Assembly (NCBI GenBank): GCA_023055355.1
Contig: JALJCS010000002.1
Coordinates: 76,031,001 to 76,095,000 of the forward strand
DNA from: Agelaius tricolor
Lineage: Eukaryota > Chordata > Aves > Passeriformes > Icteridae
Length of the DNA: 64,000 bases
Direction of reading: 5' to 3'
This document shows, in pieces, positions 37,034 to 51,840 of the stretch. The notes beneath the pieces are model-generated. The model was not told the origin of the DNA. It made no database searches and worked only from the letters and a program-made list of their open reading frames with translations. The position numbers and the translations under genes were made by a program. Each line of letters opens with the position of its first letter. The stretch's first letter is position 1.

Positions 37034-39170
37034 GTAAGTTGTTTGCATAAAATTAAATTTGAAAACAGCTTACATGAAATTTTATCCTAAATCAAAGATG
37101 TGTATGTGTTGTTTATGGCAGATAAAACTGTCTCAGAGAATGGTTCAAAATCAGTTATGTTAACAAAAGTCAAGAAAAGCTGTATGTGTTTGTTGCTCAG
37201 GTGAGAAATCTCTTCAAGTAGATCAGCCTTTTCAAAGAAGAGGCATTTCAAGTGAATAAAAGTTAACTGAACAGGGCCATTGATGGATTTTCCATTTCAT
37301 GCTAACATGACTGCCTTCACTAACAAAGAACACTTTTACAGCCTGTGTACATATGGAGAGCATCACAGATCTTACAGAAAATTCTGGTAAGTGAAGAGGT
37401 TGTCTCCAAAGTCCATAAGGAATTATGGAGCAGCTGAGGCAGGCAGTGTGGCTCCTATACACTCACCACAATGCCTTAACCCAGGCTGGGGGAACAAGTG
37501 CATGAGACCTTTCTTCTGAAAAGATCAACAATATATGTCACTCAAATTTATTAATTTTAAAAATTCCATATGTGCAAGAAAACTCTTTTGTTGCCTTTTT
37601 TTTTTTTTTGATTGAGATTAAATTTTGAAATAGAATTATGAATGGAATGTGGAGTTTCCACACCAAGGACCATGCAGAAATTTGCAGACATTAACTCAGC
37701 AAGGCATTCTCTGAACACTATTCCCTCCCAAGGATAAAACATCAGACTTAACAGCATACTTACCTATTTTATCAACTGTTTTCATTACTAGAATTTATGG
37801 CAGCCAGGAGCTTACCTATCTTTCCTACACATGATAGATTCTTGTCTTCCTAATAATCATGCATCAACAAACTTCTGACAATACATTTCTAATTTTTTTT
37901 TTTTTGCTTTGAAACAGCTTTTTAATATAGGCTAAAGTTTTGATCTAGCTGTATTCAGGAGTAAAATTTATTTTCCAGATTCTAAATTTCCACCTTTTCT
38001 TGGAATACAGTCATTACAACATTAGGATACTACAGATCCTTTTTGGACATCAAAAGGCTCAAATACTCTCTGTACATCTAGGGCAAACAAACTTTCAACT
38101 TTCCTTTTTCTCTAAGCCAATTTACAGCTGTTCAGAATTGTATTTTTTAATAATGCAACCGAGTACTTTTGATCAAAAAGGGTGCTCAAAATGTGTTGCT
38201 AACTTCTTAGTAGAACATGCATACATGTGTGCAATCAGACTCTGCGAAGTTCATTTTGAGTGCAATTACCCAGAACCATCCTTTGTCCTTTCAGGAGCTT
38301 TTCTCCTCTTCAAGGAAGAGATACCCCTCCCTGCTTAAATCTTCTGGCAGCCCCAGGGGCTCCTTCCCTTTACCCAGCCATGCTGTGTGTGGCTGCTGGG
38401 CCCATCTCACCCTTCTTGCAAACTTCAGGGGCCATCAAGTGCCCACTTCTGCACAGTAAAGGATTTGTGGTTCAATCTAATGAGTATTATTTCCAGCTGC
38501 CCTCTATAATTTTGATTTCTTTGGGCTCAGAAACAGAGCATTCATGAACCTATTAGGTGCACAAAGCCATTCAATTCTTCAGCTGATGAGGCTCTGCTGA
38601 GGGTAAGCAAGTAACTCACAACTACCAGCAGAGTAGCCAGGCAGCATCTTTCACTGTCTGCCCAACTGCTCTGCAAGAGGTAAGAGTCCTTATTGGGAGA
38701 GTCAATGCAATAGCAGGTAATGGGCTCAGAAGGTCATTTTTGTTTTTCTTTTCCTGAGAAATGCAGGATTTGTGTTTTAGACAGGTGAGAAGTAATGTGT
38801 CTTTTCTGTGGTTTAAGAGGCAGTCGAACTTTTTCATTTCCATTTACATACATCTTGTTGGCAGAGCCCTGTGCTAAACCCTTAGCCTGAAGCAGATTTC
38901 TAAAGCAAACTTAAAATACAAAGCTCTTACATTTACAAAGGAAGTGTTAGGGCAATATTAAATTATAATGGCAGGAGTAACTCCAGTATATTCTTAATGA
39001 GGCTCTTTAAAGTACTTAAACTGACAAAAAACAGTTGTAAAGAGAAGCACAAAAACATCTTATTTCTGTTTAATGATAGATATTTGTCCTTCCATTGACC
39101 TTTAAACAAAAATAAATTTCAGTATGCGGTTCTTTATTTTTGAAAATTACTTTAGCAGACAGACACTTAC

Positions 39171-39281
39171 CTGTTGCAACATGACGTCCCATTCCAAATA
39201 TGGCATAAATAATGACAGGGAAAAAAGATCCATATAAACCAAAAACTGGATGGACTGAAGACAAAATAGCAAAGGCCAGCC
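39171..39281 (-). CDS. SLC26A7: SLC26A7 coding exon 2: SulP signature
   Basis: A 111-base exon encodes the end of Gly65 through residue 101 plus one base. It begins [20 protein letters not shown] then [16 protein letters not shown]. This holds the SLC26 signature ([23 protein letters not shown]) at the end of TM1 and through TM2 and is the strongest single proof of the family. The acceptor is tctatag and the donor gtaag. GMGRH where most paralogues have GTS-x-H is characteristic of SLC26A7. Confidence 0.97.
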
Positions 39282-42200
39282 CTATAGAAAATTAAAGATA
39301 ATTACTTCACTGTATGACGATAAAACTGTTCTGTTTGCTTTGTTGTTTTTTATTTTTATGAGGAAATGTCTACAATTTTATTAAGAGCAGGAAAAACTCA
39401 CCTTCCTTTATTAAAACCTAGAGTGTATGTGAAGTACTGTACAATAAGGGTCAGAAATAACTATGGAAGGTTATTTCATTTCATCATCCAAATCCACATA
39501 TCCTACCATGTTTCCAAGTTGTCTCCATTAGTGGTTCCAAGCCTCTTTTAATAGCCAGGCCTCACAGGAGGAGGCAGCAATGTCTTACCCCCACCCTCAC
39601 AAACGTGGGTTTGAGACTGCCAGGCGGTCTCCAGGCGGTGGGATGGTTATTTCTTACAAATATTTCAAAACCTGTAATTTTGGTTTGGATAGAGCCCCTT
39701 CAGTCTGCTTTCTTCTAATTTCTTAAACAAAAAACTATTCCAGAGTTCATCTTCTTTAGGTGCCTGGGGTTTATAAGCCTCTAGACATTAACATTTCTTC
39801 CATCATGTAAATCTGTCAGTTCAGAAACAGAAAGTATTTGACTTTCACGTTGAGATGGAGAACGAACAGAATTGGTTCAGGTTTAACTTTATAGACTTAC
39901 TAATTACCTTCATTGCTTAGCTACAGAGGACAGCATCCATCCTTTTCTTAGAAAGTCTTGGACAGGAACCCATCTTTCAACAGAAACATTCCTGCAAAGC
40001 AGCAGATTTGGTTGCTTTTCAACTTGAGATACCTAAGACAGCAAATCAGACTGCACTGGCTTCTTGCAAGTCGTCAGAAGGAGACTCCCCAGACTTCCTC
40101 CAGATCAGCAGGCTCCACAACCATTTCACAGCTCTTACTTCTGGAAACCAAGAGCAGGAGCACTTGCCTTGCACAGTTGCTCCATAAATTTTGGTGAATA
40201 CCTCATCATGCAGTCTGGAAGAAAGGACTGGCCTGTGTAACACACAAGATGCCTTTCTCAAGTCCACCTTCAACCTGAGTGCACTCACGAGCCTAGGGCA
40301 GAGGTGCCTGCTCTGGGAGAATGAGCACCTGTGGTCTGTGACAGAGGAGATTCAGCTCTGTGCAATGGAGTTGCCTTCTGTGTACATGTGAAATCCCCAA
40401 AGAAAACTAAACCTGTAGGATTCATTCTTCTCACTGAGCTTTCCTAACTGCTCCAGAAAGCATTATTTGCCTGAAATGTTGGTGTTATGAGGCTTTGATA
40501 ATATGGAGAGTGCCAAAGAGTGTCTTTGTTTATGGGTTTTCAGAGGCAATTCTGAACAGTTTTATTCAAAATCTCCTTCTTACATTTTCATTTGAGTCTG
40601 TAACAAAGCACACGTGGTGGTAGGGGGGAGGCAAGAAAATACAAAAAGGTCAGAAGTGTCAAGTTCTCAGAGAAGCAGTTCATCTGTTCTTAGAAAAACC
40701 TCACAGTGAAGATTTTGCTGAGGTGACCCCTACATGGATCATTTTCATCCACATTGTGCTCAGCAAAGTAGCACTATCAATTATGACTTGGAGAAGAGAT
40801 ATTTTTAAATCTGTTTAGTTTTAAATTTCTTTTAAACAGAAATGGACTTGGTTGCTCTTCAGCCTTATAATGAGTGCATCTACTGAGTCACTTCTGTATT
40901 TTTCTCTTAGCACAGCAGTATCATAATCCAGAAAGCTCTTTGAAATTGTAGTGTACTGTCCATGTTCACATGATCAATAGAGGTAAAAGAAGATTCTGAA
41001 CCAAGAGCAACACAGAAGGGTGTGCCTGAGGAGAATAAAAACAGCATAGGAGAGAACTATGTGACCCAATCCAGATAAAATTGAGCATGGAGGAGGGGGG
41101 GGAAATAGAGAATAGGAGAAAGAAATTTTTAAATCTTGTTTAACACTGGAAAGCTCCTCCATTTTAACCATTTTGAACATGAACAAAACCAAACAGAAAG
41201 AGAAAATTTGGAATTAATTTACTAGTTGAATACTATTCACACACATATTCCAGACTTGCAACAAAGCATTATGCTGGGCTAATTATTTGACTATCCAAAA
41301 AGTGAAGGAATCAGAAAAATCAGTATAATTTCAGTCTCATTTTAATTATAACAACATAATTGAAATGGAGTGACCTGTCTGTGTGCTTCCCAAGCACAAG
41401 GGAATACACAAGGTTCCGTACTTAATGTTGAGCCAGATATGTACTTTAGAAGGTTTTTGGGAAGAGCCTTTTGATCCTGGTTATAGTTATAAATCCAGAT
41501 TATCTGCTGCTGATAAATATCACTTGTTTACAGGCAGATAATCTGAGCTTAAATTTGGCCCTTGTTTTTCTCCATTTCATGCCTGGACTTTTCACATTTT
41601 GTATTAAGTTTCTAGAAGTAGTATGTCATTCTTTTTCATGGTGAGGTTGTGGCAATCAGGCCAGAGCTAAAACTACCAGCCTTTGACTTGAGTCCTGGCT
41701 CTGTTTGTTGGGTTTTTACTCCCATTACTGAAGCATGTGTAGCACTTACTGAAGTATGTAAGAGCAGAGGGGCATTATAAAATAGAATCAGTAAAAACTT
41801 CAGGTTTTCTTATTAGGCATAAAATGCTCTAAAGGTTCAAATACTTTTCAAGATGTAATCAGTAGTATATTTACGCTTATTTAATTAATTTTCATATTAA
41901 ACTTCACTGCAATGCATTCTGTTTGCGCAAGAACTTTCCTGTCAAAAGACAGGAAACATTATTTTCTTTTTTTTCATTCCATAGAGTAATACTTAAAGAA
42001 AATAGATCATAAAGTAAGGATCTCCCATAATCTTCACTGGTAATATGGAGAAACCCCCATGGCAGTGACATTAAGGTTTTCATATAAGAATATAAATTCC
42101 ATGAAAAGAAATGCAAACAAATATTGAACAGTAAGTTTAGATACAGTACATTAATATTGTTTGTTTTAACTACCTCCTTATCATAAGATAACATTGTGGG

Positions 42201-45200
42201 ACACACTTTCACTGAAAACCATGACCTGTGATTAGCACCAGGTGCTTTCCAGTCCTCTGGCACATCAGGCTGAAAAGCAAGAAATGTTGAACAGTCGGTG
42301 TCATTGCAAGCAACTGCAAAATAACAAACTTGATACAAAGAGAAACAAGGCCATCTCCTGCCACAGGAGAAAGGTCTCAGCTTGAGTTGGAAGTTTCTGC
42401 TAATTAGATTAGTGCCAAAACTATAGCAATAAAAAAATATTTTCCATAGGAAGAGCTATGAATCACCAGAGAATAGTCAACTAGTTAACAGTTCTCTGCA
42501 TCTGGAAATATGTTCATGATACATACATCTGTTCTCAGGAAAACTCTACCACATCTTTTGGACATACTAGGTGCAAACCAGAAATTAAATTAGGAAGCAG
42601 GAAAAGTATTAAGCCTATAATTAATTTGAGGAGTAACAACATTAGTATCATTTAATATTTACTGTAAAAAGCTATATACATTTTAAAAGTTTTTCTGATA
42701 GAGTGTATATTCAAATAACTTTCTGTAAGTGTAACCTTTTACTCTTAAGTGTGTCTATTCTAAGATGGTCAGACCCCAGGTTTATGAAACCCTAAATGAC
42801 ACAAATTCATCTTATCCCACTCAAAAATGCTATCTGCAGTTGTGGGCACTCTCTAATGCTTCAGAAAAATAGATTTTCTCCATTTCTTCTCCCTCTTCTC
42901 AAAAAGCTCTATTATGTAGTAAGAAGGGTATTTTCTGAGGATGCCCTAAAATGTAGAATTGACACATATTTAATCAGTCTTCTATCAATACTTCCTGGAG
43001 AACTAACAAATCAAATTAACCAATGACTCATATCCCAGGATTTAATTTCTAACTCCAGGATAGCTAACTTCTATTGAAGAAAAAACAAGAAAATTTTTTT
43101 CCACCACAGGAAAACAATTAATATTATATTTCAGAAAAGTTTTCCTACACAAACCTGCAAGTTCTGGAGGGTTCTTTAACAATGGCTTTGTAAAAGCTCT
43201 TAACACAAAATGATCTTTTGGAAATAGTATCATTAACCTCCAAAAACTGTGCAGCTCAGTATCAGTTCTCTCAATGCACATTTGCTGGGGCTGCACAAGT
43301 GGATTGTGCCTTCTGTCTCACTTATTTGGTGACAAAGTACCAAGAGCTTAAAATCATTCCTTGGTTCTTCTGTCATTCAAAGCCTGAGGCAAATGAAGAA
43401 TGTAAAGACAAAATAGAAGGACAGGCCCTCAAAAATGAACCATAAATCTTTCAGAGACCACACAATGTGGATTTGGCAACCCCCTCTTTTTTTGAAGGAT
43501 CCTTCAGTGCAGGTCCTTCCCATGCAGCTGTCTCCTTCAGCCTGGTGAGAGTTAAGCACTACAGCTGTGTTAGCCATAGCACCCAAACTCACAGTGTTTC
43601 ACAGATTCTGAACTGCAGCTCTCCCAACGTACCATGGAAAAGCACTTCAAAGGTGGATTTGAGAAAACACTGTGCTATTCTGCCACTTTACAGATCTCCA
43701 GATACTGACATTTGTATCTTAATGTTCAAAAGGAAAATATGCAAGCATTATGGTACAAGAAATAAGGGGATGGCATGACCAGCTTATGATTTCACTGTTC
43801 AAGACAGCTTGACCCTTCTATATGTAATAGATACATACAAAACAGAGTATTAAAAAACTCCTAGTGTTTTCTTTTCTTTCAATAGAGCTCCTCAAAAAAA
43901 GCTATCAGCTACTGTCTCAGACAGACAATCTGAGATGAAATGTTAAGATCCCTTTAGGATAAATTCAGCACCATATCTGAACACCACAAAGATTTTATAA
44001 ACTGCTTCACAGGGAATTCTATTATCCACTAGCCAGCTGTAATACTGGAAGAATTCAGCCACCTCCCAAAAAAAGGATTTTGAACGTGGATTGTAGGTAA
44101 AAATCTCTGTATTTCAGTAAGAATAAGCAGAGAATGAAGCCTTCAGAAGTTTCTGGCAAGCAGGTAACTATGAGGTGATCTTCTGAGAAGCATCAGTGCT
44201 GTGGAGAAACAAAAGCCTGTCATGAGTGATTTCAGGCCTTAATCCAGATGAGCTGGACTTGCTGAAATCCATGAAAAGGGCATCCATTTTGGGAAACCAA
44301 TGCCCAAGGATCTGAACACGAACTGTTTTCTGATCAGGAAGATTATGTATGGTGTCATTCCTTCCTTTGAGGATCAATGTTCCCTGGGTTGCTCAGTCTC
44401 TGTCCATGGTGCTCAGGCACCCCAGAGCCCAGGGATCCCCCAGCTCATGTGGGCACGCAGTGTGTGCATACCAGAGTGCACCTGGACAGGAGGCCCCAGG
44501 GGAGTCAGAGGGCATCCAGAAGCTGAATTCACATTTCTAGCAGTCTGTTAGACAGGTCTGCATCAGCACATGTGTAACTTGGAAGAATTTTTATAGACAT
44601 TAGAAAGAAAATATTGCACGCACAGCAGCCTAAGTGCCTTGCTGCTCCACTGGAGAGTTGTAAAGTGTGAAACATTGTCCCACATTTTCTCACTAACATG
44701 TTAAATTTCATATTCTGCTTACATCATTATTCTTTGCATGAGAGAACTATAACAGAGTTCAACTGGACACTCTTCCAGAAATCATGAGCTACATGGATTC
44801 TCCAATGCATTCTGTAGGAGGTTTTTCTGGCTCTGTTTCCAAATGTGCCTATTCTATTTCATCTACACGTGTTATTTGTAAGCCAGATGTATATTTACAA
44901 GGCAGCTTTACCCCTTAATAAAATTATTAGCTCCAGTTAGTGAGCTTAGAGTATATTTATGCCTACATTTATGATCAGAACCTGAAATAAACCCCTGGCA
45001 ACTATCACTCTTGAGAAGACACAGCTGGGGTTCCTCCATGAAAAGCTAAGGAAAAAAAATTATATAAGTTCCTGGCATCATGCCTTCCAAAACTCTGGGC
45101 ACCAGTTCTGGAATGCAGGAAGGCAGTATAGTTAATTTTTTTTAATGTCAGGATCTCCAGCCAGTGTTAAGGAATTAGTTGTTCAGCAATAAATCCAGCT

Positions 45201-48200
45201 CCAGATTAAATTAAGTTTAATTAAAACATACAAACCACACCAAGACTCAGTGAGTTATTCTTGGGCTTGAAGAATGAAAAAGAAAAGAAGTTGGCAGAAA
45301 TAACAATACTGATTTCATCAGATGCCATCTACATATTTAACTTTTAGAGGAAATACGTCTCAAGGGCCCTCCACCCTCCAAAAAAACAGCCCACCAAAAT
45401 CCACTTGAGCCAAAGCATTTCTTGTTCATGATAGATCACAGGAAAGGCAGCAAATGTATAATATTATATATAAATTCTACATTAATCATATCCCTGTACT
45501 AGCTGCCTACAAAAAAAAAATGTATTGTTTTAAAACTACAACCACTAGCATCATTGCAATCTGGCAAGTTTGAAAGTCCAAATCTTATACCCTCATGCTT
45601 CCAGTGGGCAGCTACTGAGTACATGCAATATAATATACAGAAAAATATTTATTTCAAAAGAAACAGAGAAATGTTTATGATTCCACAACTTAGCAAGCAA
45701 AGACTGAATCAGAAATAGAGTGACAGTGTTTTCATTTTGAAACTCCCACACATTTGTCTTAACTTTTTCATATATATACAGAAGTTCCAAACTTCTCTTT
45801 TTTTTTTTTTTTGAAAATAAAAAAAAAAGCAGCAGCTCAGATATCATAAAATTGAAAGGGAGCATAAAATTGTCAAGACCTTCCCTTGTGATCTGCTCCC
45901 CCTTATGACAGCCAAACACAATTGTTTGAATTTAGCACATCCATGAATGGGATTATGTGATAAGGAGATCCATCTTCTGAACCCAATAATTAAATACAAT
46001 ATTTTTAGAACTACTCCCAATTTTAATTCTAAACAGATTCAAGTTACTTTATTTTCATTTCTCTATGTGCTGCAACTGTCTTGTAATTTGAATGCCTTTC
46101 CTGATAAAGAAAAAACCTTCTCATGTTTTAATTAACCTGAGCCATTTTTCTCCCAAATATAATCTCTGTTTTTCTACTCCTTCTCCTAGACTTTTCTTCT
46201 ACTGAGATCATCATCTATGAACAGAGGCAACCAAAATGAAACACTGTATTTGTGATAATGGAACAACAGACAGCACCGCCAGTGGTCATCAGATTCTTTG
46301 CACCTCCCAATTCATGCAGCAGACTTTTTTTTCCCTGGCTAATAGGCTAATTATTTTCCAACACACCATTAAAACCAACTTTAACTGAGAGCAGCAGATT
46401 TGTCTTTAGAACCCATACATAAATCTAACATAAAACCCATCATCTGTCCTACAGCCTTGCTTCAGAATTGCATAGCTGAATCCATCACTCTGGTGTCCTT
46501 TATTGCTCTATATGGACATGTATTTTCATTATTATTATTACTAAAGAGAAATACAGCACCATGGGTTGCATCTGGTCCAGTCCCTCATCTGCAGTACAGA
46601 CTTGTAACTGGGGTACAACACTATACTCACTATCAACATAGAATAGAATTCCAAATTCGACAGCGTCATCTAGGGTACATGTAACCAGATCCACAATGCC
46701 ACTTACCTTGTTTTTCAGAATCCTGAGATGGCAATTATCTATCTCAGCCTTCAGTCTGGATGTGTTTCATTTTCTCTGTTTGATATCAGTTGTATATCCA
46801 CGTGCTTCACCATGTCCCTCATGGAAAAGTCATCATTCTTCAGGAAACTGAGTCAAAGTTCTAATTTTGCACTGAGGCTTCCATTCAGACCAAATACTTC
46901 AGTAGAAAGTACCATGCCTTTGTTTTGCACTTATTTTTTTAAAGGCTGTAAAAGCACTTGTAGGTTTGAGGTTTTTTGGAGGGGTTTAACTCAGTTGCAC
47001 TGTTAGACATGCGTTTCAGTAGCAAACTACTGAAACCTGAATTCTTTGCACCATAAACTCTCCATGTAGTATTGCACAAGTAATTTCTCTATTTTGAGCA
47101 AAAGTATTTTTGTGTGCCTAATTTCCCTACCTATAAACTTTTCTATTACTGGTAAGTGTAAAGAGCTCTAAATTGTTATAAAGAAAAGTGTAGGGTATAA
47201 GTATTATCATCACCCAGAAAATTGCCAAAAAAAAAAGAATTTAAATCATATGTTTGTGTAAGAAGGAGATAGTCTGGTCATTAATAGCTTGAAGATGAGG
47301 TTTCTAATTATCAAAACCTCAAGAGAGATCTTGGAAGAAGCCTGAGAGAAGGGTTGTCATAGTCTAAAATTAGGTACCTACATTAGTAATTTACATCCAG
47401 AAAGATTAAAACAACTTCAGGTGTTATGCAGAGCACTTAATTTTCACAGCATTTCATTACCAAAATACTTCAGACACATTTGTGTCCCCTACCTGTATAG
47501 AGAACATAAATAAAGTTACATACACTAAAATATATATTCAAAAAATAAAGTATATATTCAAGCAGACTAACTTGGGTAGTAATTCCTCTGGCAATTAACT
47601 CATCTGCATGACCGAGGCTCTCTTTTATAAACTTTTTCAGATAAACTTGGTTTTAATTCTGTTGCATTCAGGGACATTCAGGGAAGCTTACTGATGGGTC
47701 ATGGTACATGGTTTCTATATGCCAGTCTTTGTGAGCATTGTGCATAATTCTGCCCAGGAAAAAACAAACAGCAAAACAAGCAAAAAACAAACCCTAAATC
47801 CCACATTCCAAATAGCAAAATACTGAGGAATGACTACCAAAAAATATACACTGCAAAATTTAAATCCTGAGTAAAAAGCTGGTTTTTTGAAAAGACAAGA
47901 CTGACCGAAGAAGAATAACCAAGTGGATTATTGGTAGATGGATCAAGAGCTTGGTAATGAATAAATAATATCAGGAAAGATCACCTATGAAAGGCCATGA
48001 AAGTAAAGATGAATAATTTTCTTGGTGCAATAAAAGTTACCACTGGGTAAATAAGCTAAGCAGATGCATTCTGAAGAGCTATGATGGGACTACAGCACAT
48101 GTTCAGAAGGCTACAGAAAAAACATGATGACAGTTTAGTGAGATTTAGCTACATGGAAAGACTGCATCATAATGCATCTTAATTTTATCATGTAAAGAAA

Positions 48201-48310
48201 CCAAGAAAAATTCAGACCCAGGCTGATCGAAGTATTCTTCTTTTATGAGTATGGGTATGAGTCACACAAAGAACCCACAAATAATTCTATTGTGACAGGT
48301 CAATGGGTGA

Positions 48311-48418
48311 GGGAAAGGGAAAGGGAAAGGGAAAGGGAAAGGAAAAGGAAAAGGAAAAGGAAAAGGAAAAGGAAAAGGAAAAGGAAAAGGAAAAGGAAAA
48401 GGAAAAGGAAAAGGAAAG
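48311..48418. repeat. Hexanucleotide array (GGGAAA)5(GGAAAA)12
   Basis: Five perfect GGGAAA units (48311-48340) pass directly into twelve perfect GGAAAA units (48341-48412) and one GGAAAG. The change of unit is abrupt. The reverse strand reads as (Phe-Pro)n by chance. Confidence 0.97.
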
Positions 48419-48830
48419 AGAAAAGAAAGACCTGCCTTTAACCATGAACTGTTAAACATGAACTCTTTATCTGTTTATTACCCACAATGACATGGATATA
48501 ATGGTTAAGACACTAAACTTTGATGTCTGCCTCATCAGTGTCTACACTTGAGCCCTTCCCTGTTACACTCAGAGGAAACTTATTAATATAATTAATCAAC
48601 CTTAACAAAGCAGATGGTTAGATTTAGTCAGATGAATCACGCCTGTGGTGGGTTGATTCTAGCCAGTGGTTAAGTACCCATCCAGCCACTCACTCCTCCT
48701 CAAAGGATGCAGGAGAGAATCAGAAAAGCACAAGTGAGAAAACTTGTCAGTCAAGATTGACAACTTAATAAGTGAATGAAAGAAAAGAATACAAGTGATG
48801 TAAATGCAGTCATTCACCACCTCTCACAAG

Positions 48831-49280
48831 CATAGAATCACAGAATAAACTAAGTTGGAAGGGATCTATAAAGATCATCAAGTCCATCAACTCCTGGCCC
48901 TGCCCAGAGCACCCCAAGAGTCACACTGTGTGCCAGAGAGCATTGTCCAAATGCTTCTTGAACTCTGACAGGCTGGTGCTGTGACCAGTTCCCTGGGGAG
49001 CCTGTTCCTGTGCCCAGCAACCCTCTGGCTGAAGAACTTTTTCCTGATATGCACCCTAAACCCCTCCCGACTCAGTTTCCTCAAGTCCTGTCCCTGGTCA
49101 CCAGAGAGAATAGATCAGTGCCTGCCTTTCTACCTCCTCTCAAAGCATATTGAGGTTTTCCCTCAGTCTCCTCTTCTGCAGGCTGAACAAACTAAGTGAC
49201 CTCTGCTGCTCCTCAGCTGGCTCCTCATCTGGCTTCCCCTCAATCATCCTCCTTACCCTCCTTTGGATGCTCTCTAATAA
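48831..49280 (-). mobile_element. CR1 LINE 3' fragment, about 450 bases
   Basis: This is the reverse complement of a CR1 3' end. The low-coordinate end reads catagaatcacagaataaac, the internal part encodes a decayed ORF2 terminus (minus-strand GFRVHIRKKFFSQRVAGHRN then RLPREL), and the upper end has the familiar cctcagctggctcctcatct and gatgctctctaat. It is the longest CR1 copy here. Frames are disrupted. Confidence 0.94.
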
Positions 49281-51840
49281 CTTAATGTTCATTAACTCCC
49301 ATCAACTAAGTCTTCATTGACCAGTGAAGGACACAGAAGCAGCTTGCTGAGAACTGCTTACCTGCACCACTAAAGCAGACCCTTTGTTTTATTAGCATGA
49401 TTTCAGTTTGGAAAGGAAAAAGGTTAGGCACTTATGAGACATCTACATGGATCTAGCAGTTGAATTTGTTTGCAAGGATGAGGGATACAAAATTAAATGG
49501 AAAGACTCTTCAGAGAATGACTGTTGATGGGGTATTAATAAGTTTTAAAGGGAAAGGGAAGAGGATAATGAATTTTAATCCAACAAGAAAGTTAGGGATT
49601 TATTTTGTTAATTTAGAGACATATTGCTCTGGTCTATCAATAACAGAGTTTTGAGAAGTTTTGGAGACAAATTATGTAGTGATTACCACAACATAAAAGC
49701 TCAAATTTCTTAACTTCCTATTACGGTGTATAACAAACTTCAAGACTGCATCATGATGTTCATTTTAGATTTAAAGATTATTTTTTCAACCTTAGGTATC
49801 AAAGTAAGAATAAGGATTCTTTGTCAGCATTATTAAATTATACTTGGAACTAATATTAAATAGCTGGAACTGATGAAGCCTGATTTCTTTTACTAGTTTT
49901 GACTTGTGGCTGGCTGGCTTTGCTGTCTGAGACTGTGCAAGTCCAGCTAGACCTTTGTGCCAATTGGTGTATTTGAAAAGGCTTTTTTTTGTTAGAACTT
50001 GTAGGGTCTTTTCCTACGTGATATTTTCATAAAATTTTTAGAAACATAATTATCTTTGACATTTCTTTCTCCGTATTCTGTAGAAGTAGATAAAGGACTT
50101 TAAAACTAGGGGATACATACAGAGAAAATACAAGTATTGTCTCATAAGGTAAAGATCCCTGAATTTTGGGACTTCTGAATTAATATTTATTTATTATTTT
50201 TAGCAGACAATGAAACAACTACAGGAACATTTTCAGAATGACTGCTTGGTTTCAGCAATGACTCTTTCATCACAAATGCCCAGCAGTACATTATGATAAT
50301 CCCATGCCTTCACTTTCCATCTTGTTACACCCCTCAGTCTCCTTTTCCCCAGCCCAGTTTTGTTGCTTTCACTACAGCACAGTAAGGACAGTGACTTTCA
50401 TCTTTTCTTCCTTACAATACAAAGGGAAATCAGCAATTTTATCTAAAATTTAGATTAGAAGTGGGAACACAAACACACAAACATTACACGAGATCAGAGC
50501 AGTTGCCAACCTGAATAGTCTGAATATGATCAATACCAGATGAGTAAGAAATCCCACAGAAGGAAATTATGGAAAACACAGCTCATTTGCAGGGCCTTTC
50601 TTAATTATTCTCAAGTTATTGGACTGCTCTCCACCCTGGAGTTTGCAGTTTTCATCACTCAGAAAACTGCTGCATATGAATACAACTGTACAATTTTCCA
50701 AATATTCCCATTACTCAGGTTTATTTCCTTATACTTGGATTTGCCTAAACCTGTTGCTGAGGTTGACACTAGGCTCAACAAATCAATTATCACCAACTAC
50801 CTTTTTTCCTACTATTTTTAGAATTTCTGCCTTGCATTGCATTACAAAATTTCTTGGTTTATCTTGAGGTTGGAAGAAAACAGGCACAATATGACCTCCC
50901 AATATTTGGGTTTTTTTGGCTTTGTGCTATATAACAAATGGAACTTGTTTTCATCCATCTGAAAATATTAGGATAGTGCTGGTAACTGGAATGCTTACAA
51001 CACTAGTAAAAGGGCTTATATTTGCATTCAAATTAAAGCACCACAAACATGATGAAATGCTTTTGTCTCTAACTCTCTTCCTATTTCATCCCCTAAAATC
51101 ATTCCAAAATCTTGAGAAGCAGCAAGCAGAGAAAGAAAAAACAGATTGGGAGTTTCTAAGTATTTCTTTTTGAACAGCATAAAATAAGGATAAAATTGTT
51201 TCTAGAGTACTTATAAATAAACCAGAAAACACAAACCTGGATTTTCTGTCTTCACAGATTTATCTGTGACAGTAAACAACTTCTTGGTACAAGAGTCAAA
51301 CATTAAAAGCCTGGCTAAAACTACCAGCACTGCAGAAATGCTGTTTAACATAGCATTTTTGATGAATTTCAACATACTGTTATTAGCAGCATTTTAATTA
51401 CAATTGTTGCACACATACCAGTGAAATTAGATACATTGCAGAGTTACAGTATTAAGGTTCCCAAAGTTAAATCATGCCAATGCAGATGTTCCTAATTACT
51501 CTAAAAGCACAAATACTTATACAAATCAGTTGTTTCAAGTTGCAGCATAATTCAATTAAAGGAGTGTTTAACAACATGAATGATAGTTAAGCCCACTTAA
51601 TATGGAAGACTGTTAGAAAACAATAGATGTCATTCACATGAAGGAAGGAGTTAAAGTCCATCTGAGATAAGAAGCTGTGATTTGTCTGAGACAAATATAA
51701 GAGATTATCATAAGAAGGTGACACTATCAAAGACACATCAAAATCTGACAAAAGCATTTATTTCCTCACAGGAATCACTTTACTAAGCAAGATGGAACTT
51801 AAAGTTTCTGCAGCTCATTGTGCAGGGTTTGGGAAGCTTT

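Larger units (their letters stand above)
35555..39170 (-). other. SLC26A7: SLC26A7 intron 2
   Basis: A 3.6 kb intron with an old CR1-like LINE relic on the minus strand (about 36100-36800) followed by a younger CR1 3' end on the plus strand (36891-37033). A G+C-richer patch at about 38330-38460 is unassigned. Confidence 0.8.

Noticed and set aside
38000..38547. Overlapping plus-strand frames of 80-112 codons
   Set aside because: Several frames are open at once in a G+C-richer patch; no motif, no splice logic, and antisense to the host intron.
48262..48459. Minus-strand (Phe-Pro)n protein
   Set aside because: Pure translation of the GGAAAA hexanucleotide array.
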